This document shows, piece after piece, positions 7,893 to 15,893 of a stretch of 64,000 bases of DNA. The stretch is from JBCCQH01 sp039024435 (GTDB lineage Bacteria; Bacteroidota; Bacteroidia; J057; JADKCL01): assembly GCA_039024435.1 (NCBI GenBank), contig JBCCQH010000021.1:1-64000 (forward strand). Reading direction: 5' to 3'. A program made the translations under genes and the position numbers. How positions within the stretch are numbered: the first letter of the stretch is position 1; the number at the start of each line of letters is the position of its first letter. The notes below the pieces were generated by a model. It had not been told where the DNA came from and made no database searches. It saw only the letters and a list, made by a program, of their open reading frames with translations.

Positions 7893-10172
7893 CTAAACGT
7901 AAAGTCCCGGCGTGATCAGAGCATTCAGCTCTTCTCCGGTGCGGACGTCGCTGGTGTTAAATCCCATCGTGGCAAGCATGCTCAGGGTGTTGGCGATGAC
8001 ATTTGCATCTTGGCCCAAGAAGCTTTTGTAATAGTGCCCGCTGCGGGTATCCATGCCTACCAGTTGGTGGTCGATCATGTACAATGAACCGGCGGCGTAG
8101 CACAGCATGGTGTCGTAGCCCAACAGCGCGAGGAAAGGGTAGCCGTTGGTCAATTGGCTGTGGTTGATGCGGTCCGGCATTGTGTCTGGATACCAATCTT
8201 CCGGGGTGAACCGCAACTGGTAAGGGAACTGACCGCTTACCGCCGATTCATCGGGGACTTTGACGATGGCAAAGATGTATTTGTAGATGTCATTGGTGCC
8301 ATTGTTGATCGGGCGGTAGACATTGGTGAGCGGAGCTTCCAGGGCATTGGCGGCCGAGGTAGGGTACCAGCCTTGTACGAGGTTGTTGCTGCCGGCGGCG
8401 CCCATTGCGGCAATTGTTTCTTCCTCTCCATAGCGTTTGAACACCGGTCGGGGAACGTCCTCCCAGGCGTGGCCATTTCGGTACGGTCCGTGGGCAAAAT
8501 CATCCAGGTAGAAATAGCTGAGGCTTTTTTCCTGGTTGACGGGGATGGGATCGCTGCCCGTATCCAGGTCGAGCGCCGCCCCGGCCCCAATATTGGCCCC
8601 GGCCGCCGCTCCGACGGCCGCTCCCGCCGCGGCACCCGCCGGTCCCCCGATGAGAAATCCTATCCCACCACCGGCAATCGAGCCCACCACGGCCCCAATC
8701 GTCCAACCACTGCCGGAAGAAGCCGATGTGCTCTGAACGGTCAGCTCCTGGGCTGCCGCCGCATTGGGCTGGGAAAAGTCGATGAGGTTTCCTTCCTGCA
8801 AAGTCCGCGGGTCCGCGTTGCAGCAGGTGGCACAGTCAAAGGCCGGCAAAGCGGCCGCCAGGTCTTCGGCCTCGTTTTCGGCCAGCGGCAGTTGGTAGTA
8901 GTCGGCTACCGCCAGCAGATCGTCGGAGCTGAGTTGGTAGTTGTAGAGGTCCAGTTCGGCAAAGGTCATCGTCACGCTGGTGGAGCTTTCGCCGATGAAG
9001 GTCACGGTCTGGGCGTCCATGTCGGCGGTAATCTTCCAGATCTTGCGGGTGCCGCTCTTTTCCCATTGGCGCCAGATGCGTCCGTTGAAGCCGTAGGCGA
9101 CGATGCACAGCGAATTGCGGTTGTCGGCGTAGCTGTAGGCCCAGTAGGTTTTGCCGTTGCAACTCAGCAAGGGATAGTAGTCGCTGGCGGTGGCCGAATC
9201 GGGGGATTCCAGGGCGATGGCGACGCATCCGTCTGGCAAATCGGGGTGGTTCGCGGTTTCGTCGTGGATCAGCATGCTTCCGGACAGGCGAAAGTTGCCC
9301 GCGCCTCCGCTCATGTTGGGGGAGCTGCCCATCTGGATACCGGAGTATTCGGTGGGGCTGGACCACGTCGTGCCATCCTGGGTGGAAGTGAGGTTGAGGC
9401 GGTTGTTGCTCGCATTGCTGCGGAAGGCGAGAAAAAGGGTGTTGTCGTACGCAGCCATGCTCGGGGCGTGGCCCATTTCGATGCTGGGATATGCGGTAGG
9501 GGTGGGCCAGGTTTCACCGTCTTCGGAGGCCGTAACTTTAAGTTGGTCGGTGCCGTCATCGGCACGAAAGGCAATGTAGAGCTTGCCGTTGAAGGCGGCG
9601 AGGGAGGGCCGGTTGTTCATCTTTGAGTCGGCAATCGTGATTGGCGAGGACCAGCTTGCCCCGTCGCTGGAAGACCGCAGGATGAGTTCGTCGGCGGAGT
9701 CATCCGAGCGGTAGGCGAGGTAGAGTTTGCCTTTGAAGGCCGCGAGGGCGGGGGCACTGCCGAGTTTGATGCCGCCGTAGCCTTGTGCCGGCGAGATCCA
9801 GTTGACCCCGTCGGGAGTAGAGCTGACGTAGAGGGCATCCGAGCTGTCATTTGCCTTGAAGGCGACGAAGAGGCAGTGGTTAAATGCCGCAATGGCCGGT
9901 GTCCCGCCGAGTTTGATGCCAGCAATTTGGGTGCCGTCGGAAAAGGTTTGTCCATCGAAGGAAGTAGCGATGGTGAGAAGTTTGCTCCCGTCATCGGCCC
10001 GGTAGGCGAGGTAATACTTGCCATTGAAGGGCGCCAGGCAAGGGGCATTGTTGGCGGTGAGGTCCGGGTAATTGGTCGCCGGCGATTGCCAGTCGGATCC
10101 ATCGGGGGAGGGGGTGAGGTAGAGTTCGCCGCTGTTGTCATTGGCGCGAAATGTTACAAATAGATTGCTCAT
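7893..10172 (-). CDS. Leaderless six-blade propeller plus glycine-zipper protein
   Basis: I do not recognise the whole 759-residue protein. Residues 1 to ~290 are six consecutive repeats of about 48 residues, each with the pattern L(Y/F)(L/V/I)A(F/Y)(R/K)(A/S)(D/N)D...L...(S/T)..DG..W..P followed by a short G(I/S).(M/L)G..P strand, predicting a six-bladed Asp-box-like propeller. A middle domain contains several Cys (CATCC near 448). Near residues 490-540 there is a Gly/Ala-rich glycine zipper typical of membrane-inserting segments. The final ~220 residues are unrecognised. There is no signal peptide, so export, if any, would be by a dedicated route. A lectin-like or toxin-like role is possible but unproven. 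Confidence 0.7.
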   Translation of the reverse strand: MSNLFVTFRANDNSGELYLTPSPDGSDWQSPATNYPDLTANNAPCLAPFNGKYYLAYRADDGSKLLTIATSFDGQTFSDGTQIAGIKLGGTPAIAAFNHCLFVAFKANDSSDALYVSSTPDGVNWISPAQGYGGIKLGSAPALAAFKGKLYLAYRSDDSADELILRSSSDGASWSSPITIADSKMNNRPSLAAFNGKLYIAFRADDGTDQLKVTASEDGETWPTPTAYPSIEMGHAPSMAAYDNTLFLAFRSNASNNRLNLTSTQDGTTWSSPTEYSGIQMGSSPNMSGGAGNFRLSGSMLIHDETANHPDLPDGCVAIALESPDSATASDYYPLLSCNGKTYWAYSYADNRNSLCIVAYGFNGRIWRQWEKSGTRKIWKITADMDAQTVTFIGESSTSVTMTFAELDLYNYQLSSDDLLAVADYYQLPLAENEAEDLAAALPAFDCATCCNADPRTLQEGNLIDFSQPNAAAAQELTVQSTSASSGSGWTIGAVVGSIAGGGIGFLIGGPAGAAAGAAVGAAAGANIGAGAALDLDTGSDPIPVNQEKSLSYFYLDDFAHGPYRNGHAWEDVPRPVFKRYGEEETIAAMGAAGSNNLVQGWYPTSAANALEAPLTNVYRPINNGTNDIYKYIFAIVKVPDESAVSGQFPYQLRFTPEDWYPDTMPDRINHSQLTNGYPFLALLGYDTMLCYAAGSLYMIDHQLVGMDTRSGHYYKSFLGQDANVIANTLSMLATMGFNTSDVRTGEELNALITPGLYV

Positions 10173-10595
10173 AATTGAGGCGTTAATTGGGTTGGTTGAA
10201 CAAAAATGAAAGGCTTCAGGTGGCGGTGCCGTACTGCAGTGTGACCAACTTTTCGAAACGCAGTTTTTCGTTGGGCCACACTTCTAACCTCCGGAAAAGT
10301 AGACCGCAGAGCAATACAGGATTGGGAGTAATTTGCGGGTTCTAAAAAGGTAGGGATAGTGGACTTCAAAATAAAAAAAGCGAGACTGGGGGCAAATCGA
10401 GAGTTTTACGCGCGGATCGGCAGTAGGAATTTTCGCATTCCAGATGAGGGGGTGAGATTCTATTTATTGCAGATACAGCAAATCTTGCACCGGTAAAGTT
10501 TATGTTGGACGCCACTGTTTCGGCAGTTCAAAATTAAATCCCCATATTTACTTCCGCCCAATGACTGCCTCCACTCCACCCCGAAATCCATCCGC
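10173..10595. other. Non-coding spacer
   Basis: 423 bases between two divergent genes. I see no convincing small gene, hairpin or repeat. It presumably holds the promoters of the propeller protein and of the beta-lactamase-fold lipoprotein. Confidence 0.6.
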
Positions 10596-11708
10596 ATGAC
10601 CACTCGCTGCCGTTGGCTTATTTTACTGTTTACCTGGGGATTGTCCGCTTGTGTACCACTGCGCAGTGTGTACCTGGCCGCGCCGGACCGGAAAGACATC
10701 CAGCGGCTGCCCGCTTCGACGGTTCGGGCTTCAGACGATTGCTTTCAGTTTGCCCCCTCCGAGCGCGATTGGAGCGAGAACCTTTTGATCAACGATTGGA
10801 CGAATGATCTGCCCTTTTTTATGTCGCTGCGGGAATTTCTGGGCACCCACGCCATCCGATCTTTCCTGATCATCCAACACGATACCCTCAAGGTCGAGTA
10901 CTACGGGGAGGGCACTGATCGCAATCGTCTGCACCCTTCGTATTCAATTGCAAAATCGGTGACTTCGGCGTTGATTGGGATTGCGATTGCGGAAGGCCAC
11001 ATCGGCAGTGAGCGGGACCGGGTGGCAGACTACCTCCCGGAAATCGACTGGGGCGAATATGGGGCCCAACTGCGCATTGAGCACCTGCTGAACCATACCT
11101 CGGGCCTCGCTTACAAATTGAGCCTCGATGCCCACCTCTACTACGGCAACCGCATGGACAAGGCGCTGCGCAAGATCGAGTTTGCCCATCCGCCGGGGAC
11201 GTACCAGCACTACCTGAACCTGAACTCACAACTGCTGGGCCTGGTCCTGGAAAAGGCCACCGGCCAGAAACCCGCCGCTTACCTGCAAGCCAAAATCTGG
11301 CAACCGCTGAACATGTGTGCCGACGCCATCTGGACCAAAGACAAGCAACGTGAAACCGAGAAAACTTTCTGCTGCCTCGGTGCGACCGCCCTGGACTACG
11401 CGAAGTTTGGGCGCCTGTTTTTGCAACGGGGCCAGTGGGAGGGTGAGTCCATCGTCAGCGAAGCTTGGTACGAAAAATCCATTCGGCGCGATACGACCGA
11501 AGGGAGCAGCTACAACTACAATTATGGCTGGCACATCGGGCTGCAGGCCTACGGTGATTTCATGGCCAATGGCCTTTGGAAGCAGCACATTTACATTCAG
11601 CCCGAAAAGCAGATCATCATTGTGCTGCTGGCCAACCACGAAAACCGCGTCAAATCCGAGCGGGCGCGGTGGTGGTACATTTTCCGGCAGTTGGTGGACC
11701 AGTTATAA
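10596..11708 (+). CDS. Class C beta-lactamase-fold serine hydrolase, lipoprotein
   Basis: A 370-residue penicillin-binding-protein-like serine hydrolase (Beta-lactamase family, PF00144). The N-terminus is a lipoprotein signal ending in the lipobox LSAC with Cys19. The active-site S-x-x-K is SIAK at 117-120, and YLN at 206-208 supplies the second Y-x-N motif. The GLLNHTSG-like segment (LLNHTSGLAY near 164-173) is typical of the esterase/peptidase branch. Members hydrolyse esters, D-peptides or unknown envelope substrates; true beta-lactamase activity is less likely. It is monocistronic and ends at a strong GC-rich hairpin shared with the convergent gene. Confidence 0.9.
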   Translation: MTTRCRWLILLFTWGLSACVPLRSVYLAAPDRKDIQRLPASTVRASDDCFQFAPSERDWSENLLINDWTNDLPFFMSLREFLGTHAIRSFLIIQHDTLKVEYYGEGTDRNRLHPSYSIAKSVTSALIGIAIAEGHIGSERDRVADYLPEIDWGEYGAQLRIEHLLNHTSGLAYKLSLDAHLYYGNRMDKALRKIEFAHPPGTYQHYLNLNSQLLGLVLEKATGQKPAAYLQAKIWQPLNMCADAIWTKDKQRETEKTFCCLGATALDYAKFGRLFLQRGQWEGESIVSEAWYEKSIRRDTTEGSSYNYNYGWHIGLQAYGDFMANGLWKQHIYIQPEKQIIIVLLANHENRVKSERARWWYIFRQLVDQL

Positions 11709-11733
11709 GCTCGGCTCCGCCCAGGAACACGTG

Positions 11734-11793
11734 GCGGCCCCGGACCGGTCTTCCCACGGAGATATGGATCGGGGAAGGGTCGGCCGGGGCCGC
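11734..11793. terminator. GC-rich hairpin between convergent genes
   Basis: A perfect 10-bp outer stem GCGGCCCCGG (11734-11743) with CCGGGGCCGC (11784-11793) plus an inner TTCCC/GGGAA pairing (11751-11755 with 11772-11776). No T-run follows on either strand, but position between two stop codons suggests bidirectional transcript end protection or termination. Confidence 0.55.
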
Positions 11794-11827
11794 GGTGGTC
11801 ATGTTATTCCGGGAAGAACCGGAGCGA

Positions 11828-13051
11828 TCAGTTGGCTGCGGCGCGAATCGCGTTGTAATTCTGATTCACGCAATTGTTCGTGATTTCACCCTTGCGGAAA
11901 AAGGTCCGCGCTTGGGTCTGGTTGAGCCCAAACGGTGAGTAGAAATTCCCGCCGATAAACGTCGTCCCGTTTTGCGCGAAGGTTTGGTCCGGCTTCAGCT
12001 CCACGAGCCGACCTGCCGGACGGTTGTGGAGGTTCTTGCGCACGTAGACTCCATCTCGGAACGGACCCCGGACCAGCAGAAGCGAGTTGGCGCCATTGCT
12101 GACATTGTGGATGATTTCCACCTTGTTGCCGCCCCAACCATCGGAGCCCATATGGACATCAAAATGCCACTTGAGGCTATTCGTAGTCCAATTGCCCTCG
12201 GCCCGGTAGCTTTGGTCGCGGTGTCCGGTGGTGGCAACCGAGTGGGAATTCCGGTCAAACCGATTGCGCTTGACCAGGACATTGCGTGCCCGGTTGCGCA
12301 GCAAAACCCCGTAGCCGAGGTCGGAGCGGTTTTGGTTGGTGAGGGTACTGTTGATTACAATGTGCCCGGAGCCATCTTCTAGGCGAATGGCTGCGTGGGT
12401 GTAGTAGCGGATGAACACCCGCTCAAAGCGGGCATTGTTCTTCGTGACTGCGATGGCCGAACGCTTGCCCGACCACGATCCGGGATTGTTCGGATTGAGG
12501 TGCCCCACGCCGAGAATGGTCACATTTTTCATGGTAAAGTTTGCGCCCTCCACCCGGAACAATTCATTGGCGGAAGTGCTGCCCGAGACCTTGTCGTAGA
12601 TCTTGAAGGCTTTGCGACTGAGGATTGTGACATTGTCCCGGGTGATTTTCGGGAGGGTCCGGTTGACATTGAAGGTGCCATCGATGAAGATTGTACCGCC
12701 ATTCCGATTGACGTAATTGATTGCGCTGACCAATTGGTTTTGGTTCTTGACGGCGCGGTGCCAGGATTTTTTGGTGCTGTTGCCCGCCCCCCAGAATGGC
12801 GCTGGTGGGGGCGAAAGGGTACAACTGCCCCCACTGCGCGGCCAGAAGATGTCGCCCTTCTTGAGTGCGGCCTCCGCGGTGGTCGATTCGATTTCCTGCA
12901 GTACGGGGTCCTTTTGGCAAGCGGAAAAAAGGAGGATTCCCAGGCAAAACAAGGCGGTTCGGGTTCCCCAGGCCGGTAGCTTTACGAGGAAACGTTTACT
13001 GCCCGCCGGGCATACTTTTCCCCGGCGATTGGTGAAAGATTGATTTTCCAT
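11828..13051 (-). CDS. Right-handed parallel beta-helix lipoprotein
   Basis: A 407-residue protein with an unusually long basic n-region before a hydrophobic stretch and the lipobox LFSAC at about residues 41-45; there is no internal Met that would shorten it. Residues ~110-380 show successive short strands separated by N/G/D turns (for example NVTILS, NFTMKNVTILG, ARFERVFIRYYTHAAIRLEDGSG, NVLVKRNRFDRN), the signature of pectate-lyase-like right-handed parallel beta-helices. Such proteins are carbohydrate-active or surface-attached; no catalytic residues are assigned here. The likely location is the outer membrane or periplasm, lipid-anchored. Confidence 0.85.
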   Translation of the reverse strand: MENQSFTNRRGKVCPAGSKRFLVKLPAWGTRTALFCLGILLFSACQKDPVLQEIESTTAEAALKKGDIFWPRSGGSCTLSPPPAPFWGAGNSTKKSWHRAVKNQNQLVSAINYVNRNGGTIFIDGTFNVNRTLPKITRDNVTILSRKAFKIYDKVSGSTSANELFRVEGANFTMKNVTILGVGHLNPNNPGSWSGKRSAIAVTKNNARFERVFIRYYTHAAIRLEDGSGHIVINSTLTNQNRSDLGYGVLLRNRARNVLVKRNRFDRNSHSVATTGHRDQSYRAEGNWTTNSLKWHFDVHMGSDGWGGNKVEIIHNVSNGANSLLLVRGPFRDGVYVRKNLHNRPAGRLVELKPDQTFAQNGTTFIGGNFYSPFGLNQTQARTFFRKGEITNNCVNQNYNAIRAAAN

Positions 13052-13182
13052 AATTCGCTAAATAATAATTACTAAATGGATTTAGATTCGCAATAAAGTG
13101 AAAATTATTGTTTTGTGCTACTGTGGGCTGCACAAAATCACAAGACTTTGAAAATCAGAGGAGATGGCGCGGGCTGCGGCGG

Positions 13183-14493
13183 TCACCACATCCAGGTCTG
13201 CGGCAGTTTGCGGCGGATGACAGCTTTGTGGGCCTCAGAAAATTGATTGTCACTGAGGTCAATATCTTTGATATCGTTGCGCTGCAACAAAGTATCCGGG
13301 ATGATGTGCAACTGGCAATAGGTGAGCGACAGTTTTCTTAATTTCTTGAGTTGGTCCCAGGGACCGGGAATGTATTCCAGGGGGGTACTAAAGATTCTCA
13401 GTTCTTCTAAATTCCTAAGGTCAAAGATTGCGGCGGGTAGTTCCTTGAGGCCTGAGATGCCCAATTTCAGCCTTTTTAATTGCTTTAGCGCCGCGAGTGC
13501 GCCAATGTTCTCCAGGTTGGGGGCTAAGATTCGCAGTTCTTCGAGGTGAGTCAGCCCGGCCAAATCAGCTAAGTCGACTACCGTCGGGCTTTCCTCGATG
13601 GACAATCTGCGCATTGAGTTCTCTGCCGCAAATGCCGAGGAAAATCCGGCCACTTGACTACCTTCCATTCCCAGGGACGTGATCCCCGGAATCGCAGTGG
13701 GAAAGTGGGTGATTGGGTTTGCTACAATTGAAATCCATGTTAGGTTTTCGTTTGTTGCCAGATCGGTGATGTCGGTCAGGGAATTGTTACGGACGGTAAG
13801 AAATTCTCCCCGCCAGTCGCGCAAGTGGGAAAGATTCAAGCGGCCGGCGAGGCGGTTGTTTTCCAGGGAAAGGGAAGTGAGGTGCGGCATGTGAGCGATG
13901 ATTTTGGGAATGCGCGTGAAATGGTTCCCAGACAGTTTTATGCTGTCAATTGTTAACTCAACGATTTCCTGCGGCAAATCAGTGAGCCGATTGCCCTCTA
14001 GGTGCAGCGTCTCTAATTTTTTATGTCGAGCGCTTGATGCTGGTAATTTATCAATTTTGCAATTTTCGATATTCAGCCAACAGAGTACTGGAAAGAAAGC
14101 AAATAGGTCCTCGACATCAGCGATAGGAACGTCGCGCAGACCAATCATTTCTAGCTTGGGCATCAGGGGAAACCCCCGTTGCAGGTGCTCTACATTGACC
14201 GCCCCCCGGATGCGAATTTCTTCTTTCTCGAAGAGGTATTCCAGAAAGTATCCCGGATACTGGGCATCCCAGGTTGCGCGCTCGGAAAATTCTATGATTT
14301 GCTTCTCCGTATCGAAGGCCGACCGTTCCGATTCGAATTCAAAGTCGATGTTATCGTCCCGGTGTAGGCATACCGCCAGGCTTTGGTAAGCAGTGATCAC
14401 GGTTTCCCGTACCGAAGGATCCAACTTTTGGATCAAGTCTTCCCAGATAGATTCCGGGTCGACCTTGGGGAGTTGCTGGAGGAATTCTTCCAT
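13183..14493 (-). CDS. Leucine-rich-repeat protein, downstream paralogue
   Basis: A 436-residue protein without signal peptide or membrane segments, so cytoplasmic or co-exported. Residues 1-~110 are an acidic helical domain. From ~112 to ~425 there are leucine-rich repeats of about 22-23 residues with LxxLxLxxN-type cores (for example LETLHLEGNRLTDLP, LTSLSLENNRLAG, IDLSDNQFSEA). It is an equal-length tandem paralogue of the gene at 14573-15883. The first ~110 residues and several inner blocks are almost identical, while exposed LRR positions differ. It is third in the transcript that starts with the DUF4157 gene. LRR proteins mediate protein-protein contact; an immunity, adaptor or effector role is inference from position. 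Confidence 0.85.
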   Translation of the reverse strand: MEEFLQQLPKVDPESIWEDLIQKLDPSVRETVITAYQSLAVCLHRDDNIDFEFESERSAFDTEKQIIEFSERATWDAQYPGYFLEYLFEKEEIRIRGAVNVEHLQRGFPLMPKLEMIGLRDVPIADVEDLFAFFPVLCWLNIENCKIDKLPASSARHKKLETLHLEGNRLTDLPQEIVELTIDSIKLSGNHFTRIPKIIAHMPHLTSLSLENNRLAGRLNLSHLRDWRGEFLTVRNNSLTDITDLATNENLTWISIVANPITHFPTAIPGITSLGMEGSQVAGFSSAFAAENSMRRLSIEESPTVVDLADLAGLTHLEELRILAPNLENIGALAALKQLKRLKLGISGLKELPAAIFDLRNLEELRIFSTPLEYIPGPWDQLKKLRKLSLTYCQLHIIPDTLLQRNDIKDIDLSDNQFSEAHKAVIRRKLPQTWMW

Positions 14494-14503
14494 GGGGAAT
14501 TGT

Positions 14504-14521
14504 TTATGCTGGGTTGAATTC
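14504..14521 (-). other. Remnant of the DUF4157 gene 3' end between the LRR genes
   Basis: Read on the minus strand this stretch codes E-F-N-P-A-stop and ends in the same GCATAA that ends the DUF4157 gene (D-I-K-P-A-stop at 15894-15911). By eye 14 of 18 bases match, and the bases following the stop are identical up to the next ATG. It marks the edge of the duplicated segment. Confidence 0.65.
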
Positions 14522-14572
14522 TTTTGGCCTAGAAGAATTCATAGCAAAGGGTGATTTGCGCCGATGCGGCAG

Positions 14573-15883
14573 TCACCACATCTGGGTCTGCGGCAGTTTG
14601 CGGCGGATGACAGCTTTGTGGGCCTCAGAAAATTGATTGTCACTGAGGTCAATATCTTTGATATCGTTGCGCTGCAACAAAGCATCCGGGATGATGTGCA
14701 ACTGGCAGTTGGTGAGGGATAGGTTTTTTAATTTCTTGAGTTGGTCCCAGGGACCGGGAATGTATTCCAGGGGCGCACCGTTTACTTGCAATTGCTCTAA
14801 GTTCCGAAGGTCAAAGATTGCGGGGGGTAGCTCCTTGAGGCCTCGAACGTTTAGGGTCAGTATCTTTAATTTACTTAGCTCCGCAAGTGCATCGATGTTC
14901 TCCAAGTCGGGAGCCAGGATCCATAATTCTTCGAGGTAAGTCAGCCCGGCCAAATCAGCTAAGTCGACTACCGTCGGGCTTTCCCTAATGGACAATCTTT
15001 GCATTGAGTTCTCTGCCGCAAATGCCGAGGCAAATCCGGCTACTTGGTTGCTGTCCACTGCTAGGATCTTGATCCCCGGAATCGCAGTGGGAAAGTGGGT
15101 GATTGGATTTGCTACAATTGAAATCCATGTTAGGTTTTCGTTTGTTGCCAAATCGGTGATATCGGTCAGGGAATTGTAACGGACGGTAAGAAATTCTACC
15201 CGCCAGTCGCGCAAGTGGGAAAAATCCAAGCGGCCGGCGAAGCGGTTCTTTTCCAGGGAAAGAAATCTCAAGGACGGCATTCTAGCAATGACTTCAGGAA
15301 TGCGGACGAAATGGTTTCCGTTTAATTCTAATCTCGAAATCGAAAGCTCAACGATTTCCTCCGGCAAATCAGTAAGCCGATTGCCATTGAGAGTTAACCA
15401 GTCCAGCTCCTGGTGCCGAGCAACTGAAGCGGGTAAGTGGTCAATTCCGCAATTTTCGATTGCTAGCCAGGACAGTACTGGAAAGGCGGCAAACAAGCCC
15501 TCAACATCGGGAATGGGAACGTTGCGCAAACTGATCGCTTCTAGATTGGGCATCAGCGGGAAACCCCGTTGTAGGTGTTCCACATTGACCGCCCCCCGGA
15601 TGCGAATTTCTTCTTTCTCGAAGAGGTATTCCAGAAAGTATCCCGGATACTGGGCATCCCAGGTAGCGCGCTCGGAAAATTCTTTGATTCGCTTCTCCGT
15701 ATCGAAGACCGACCGTTCCGATTCGAATTCAAAGTCGATGTTATCATCCCGTTGTAGGCATACCGCCAGGTTTTGGTAAGCAGTGATCACGGTTTCCCGT
15801 ACCGAAGGATCCAACGTCTGGATCAAGTCTTCCCAGATAGATTCCGGGTCGACCTTGGGGAGTTGCTGGAGGAATTCGTCCAT
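14573..15883 (-). CDS. Leucine-rich-repeat protein, upstream paralogue
   Basis: A 436-residue LRR protein, same architecture as its neighbour at 13183-14493: an N-terminal acidic helical domain, then about 13 leucine-rich repeats, and a conserved C-terminal cap ending in RRKLPQT.MW. It begins 10 bases after the DUF4157 stop codon, so the two are almost certainly cotranscribed. A 35-residue block from NSLTDITDL to AIPGI is identical in both paralogues, while the flanking repeats carry clustered substitutions. No enzymatic domain is visible. Placement directly behind a putative polymorphic toxin or effector makes an immunity or chaperone function plausible, not shown. Confidence 0.85.
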   Translation of the reverse strand: MDEFLQQLPKVDPESIWEDLIQTLDPSVRETVITAYQNLAVCLQRDDNIDFEFESERSVFDTEKRIKEFSERATWDAQYPGYFLEYLFEKEEIRIRGAVNVEHLQRGFPLMPNLEAISLRNVPIPDVEGLFAAFPVLSWLAIENCGIDHLPASVARHQELDWLTLNGNRLTDLPEEIVELSISRLELNGNHFVRIPEVIARMPSLRFLSLEKNRFAGRLDFSHLRDWRVEFLTVRYNSLTDITDLATNENLTWISIVANPITHFPTAIPGIKILAVDSNQVAGFASAFAAENSMQRLSIRESPTVVDLADLAGLTYLEELWILAPDLENIDALAELSKLKILTLNVRGLKELPPAIFDLRNLEQLQVNGAPLEYIPGPWDQLKKLKNLSLTNCQLHIIPDALLQRNDIKDIDLSDNQFSEAHKAVIRRKLPQTQMW

Positions 15884-15893
15884 GGGGAATTGT

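Larger units (their letters stand above)
13183..15883. repeat. Tandem gene duplication unit (two LRR copies)
   Basis: Two direct copies of about 1.38 kb sit head-to-tail. Similarity extends past both gene ends: the bases just after each stop are alike (GGC.GTCACCACAT), and the bases before each ATG are alike (GCATAAACAATTCCCC). The second feature places the duplication breakpoint inside the end of the DUF4157 gene. Confidence 0.85.

Noticed and set aside
8154..9626. Long plus-strand frame across the propeller gene
   Set aside because: Shadow of the minus-strand gene with regular propeller repeats.
13183..15883. Diversity-generating retroelement acting on the LRR genes
   Set aside because: No reverse transcriptase or template repeat is in the window and differences are not restricted to adenine positions as far as I can see.
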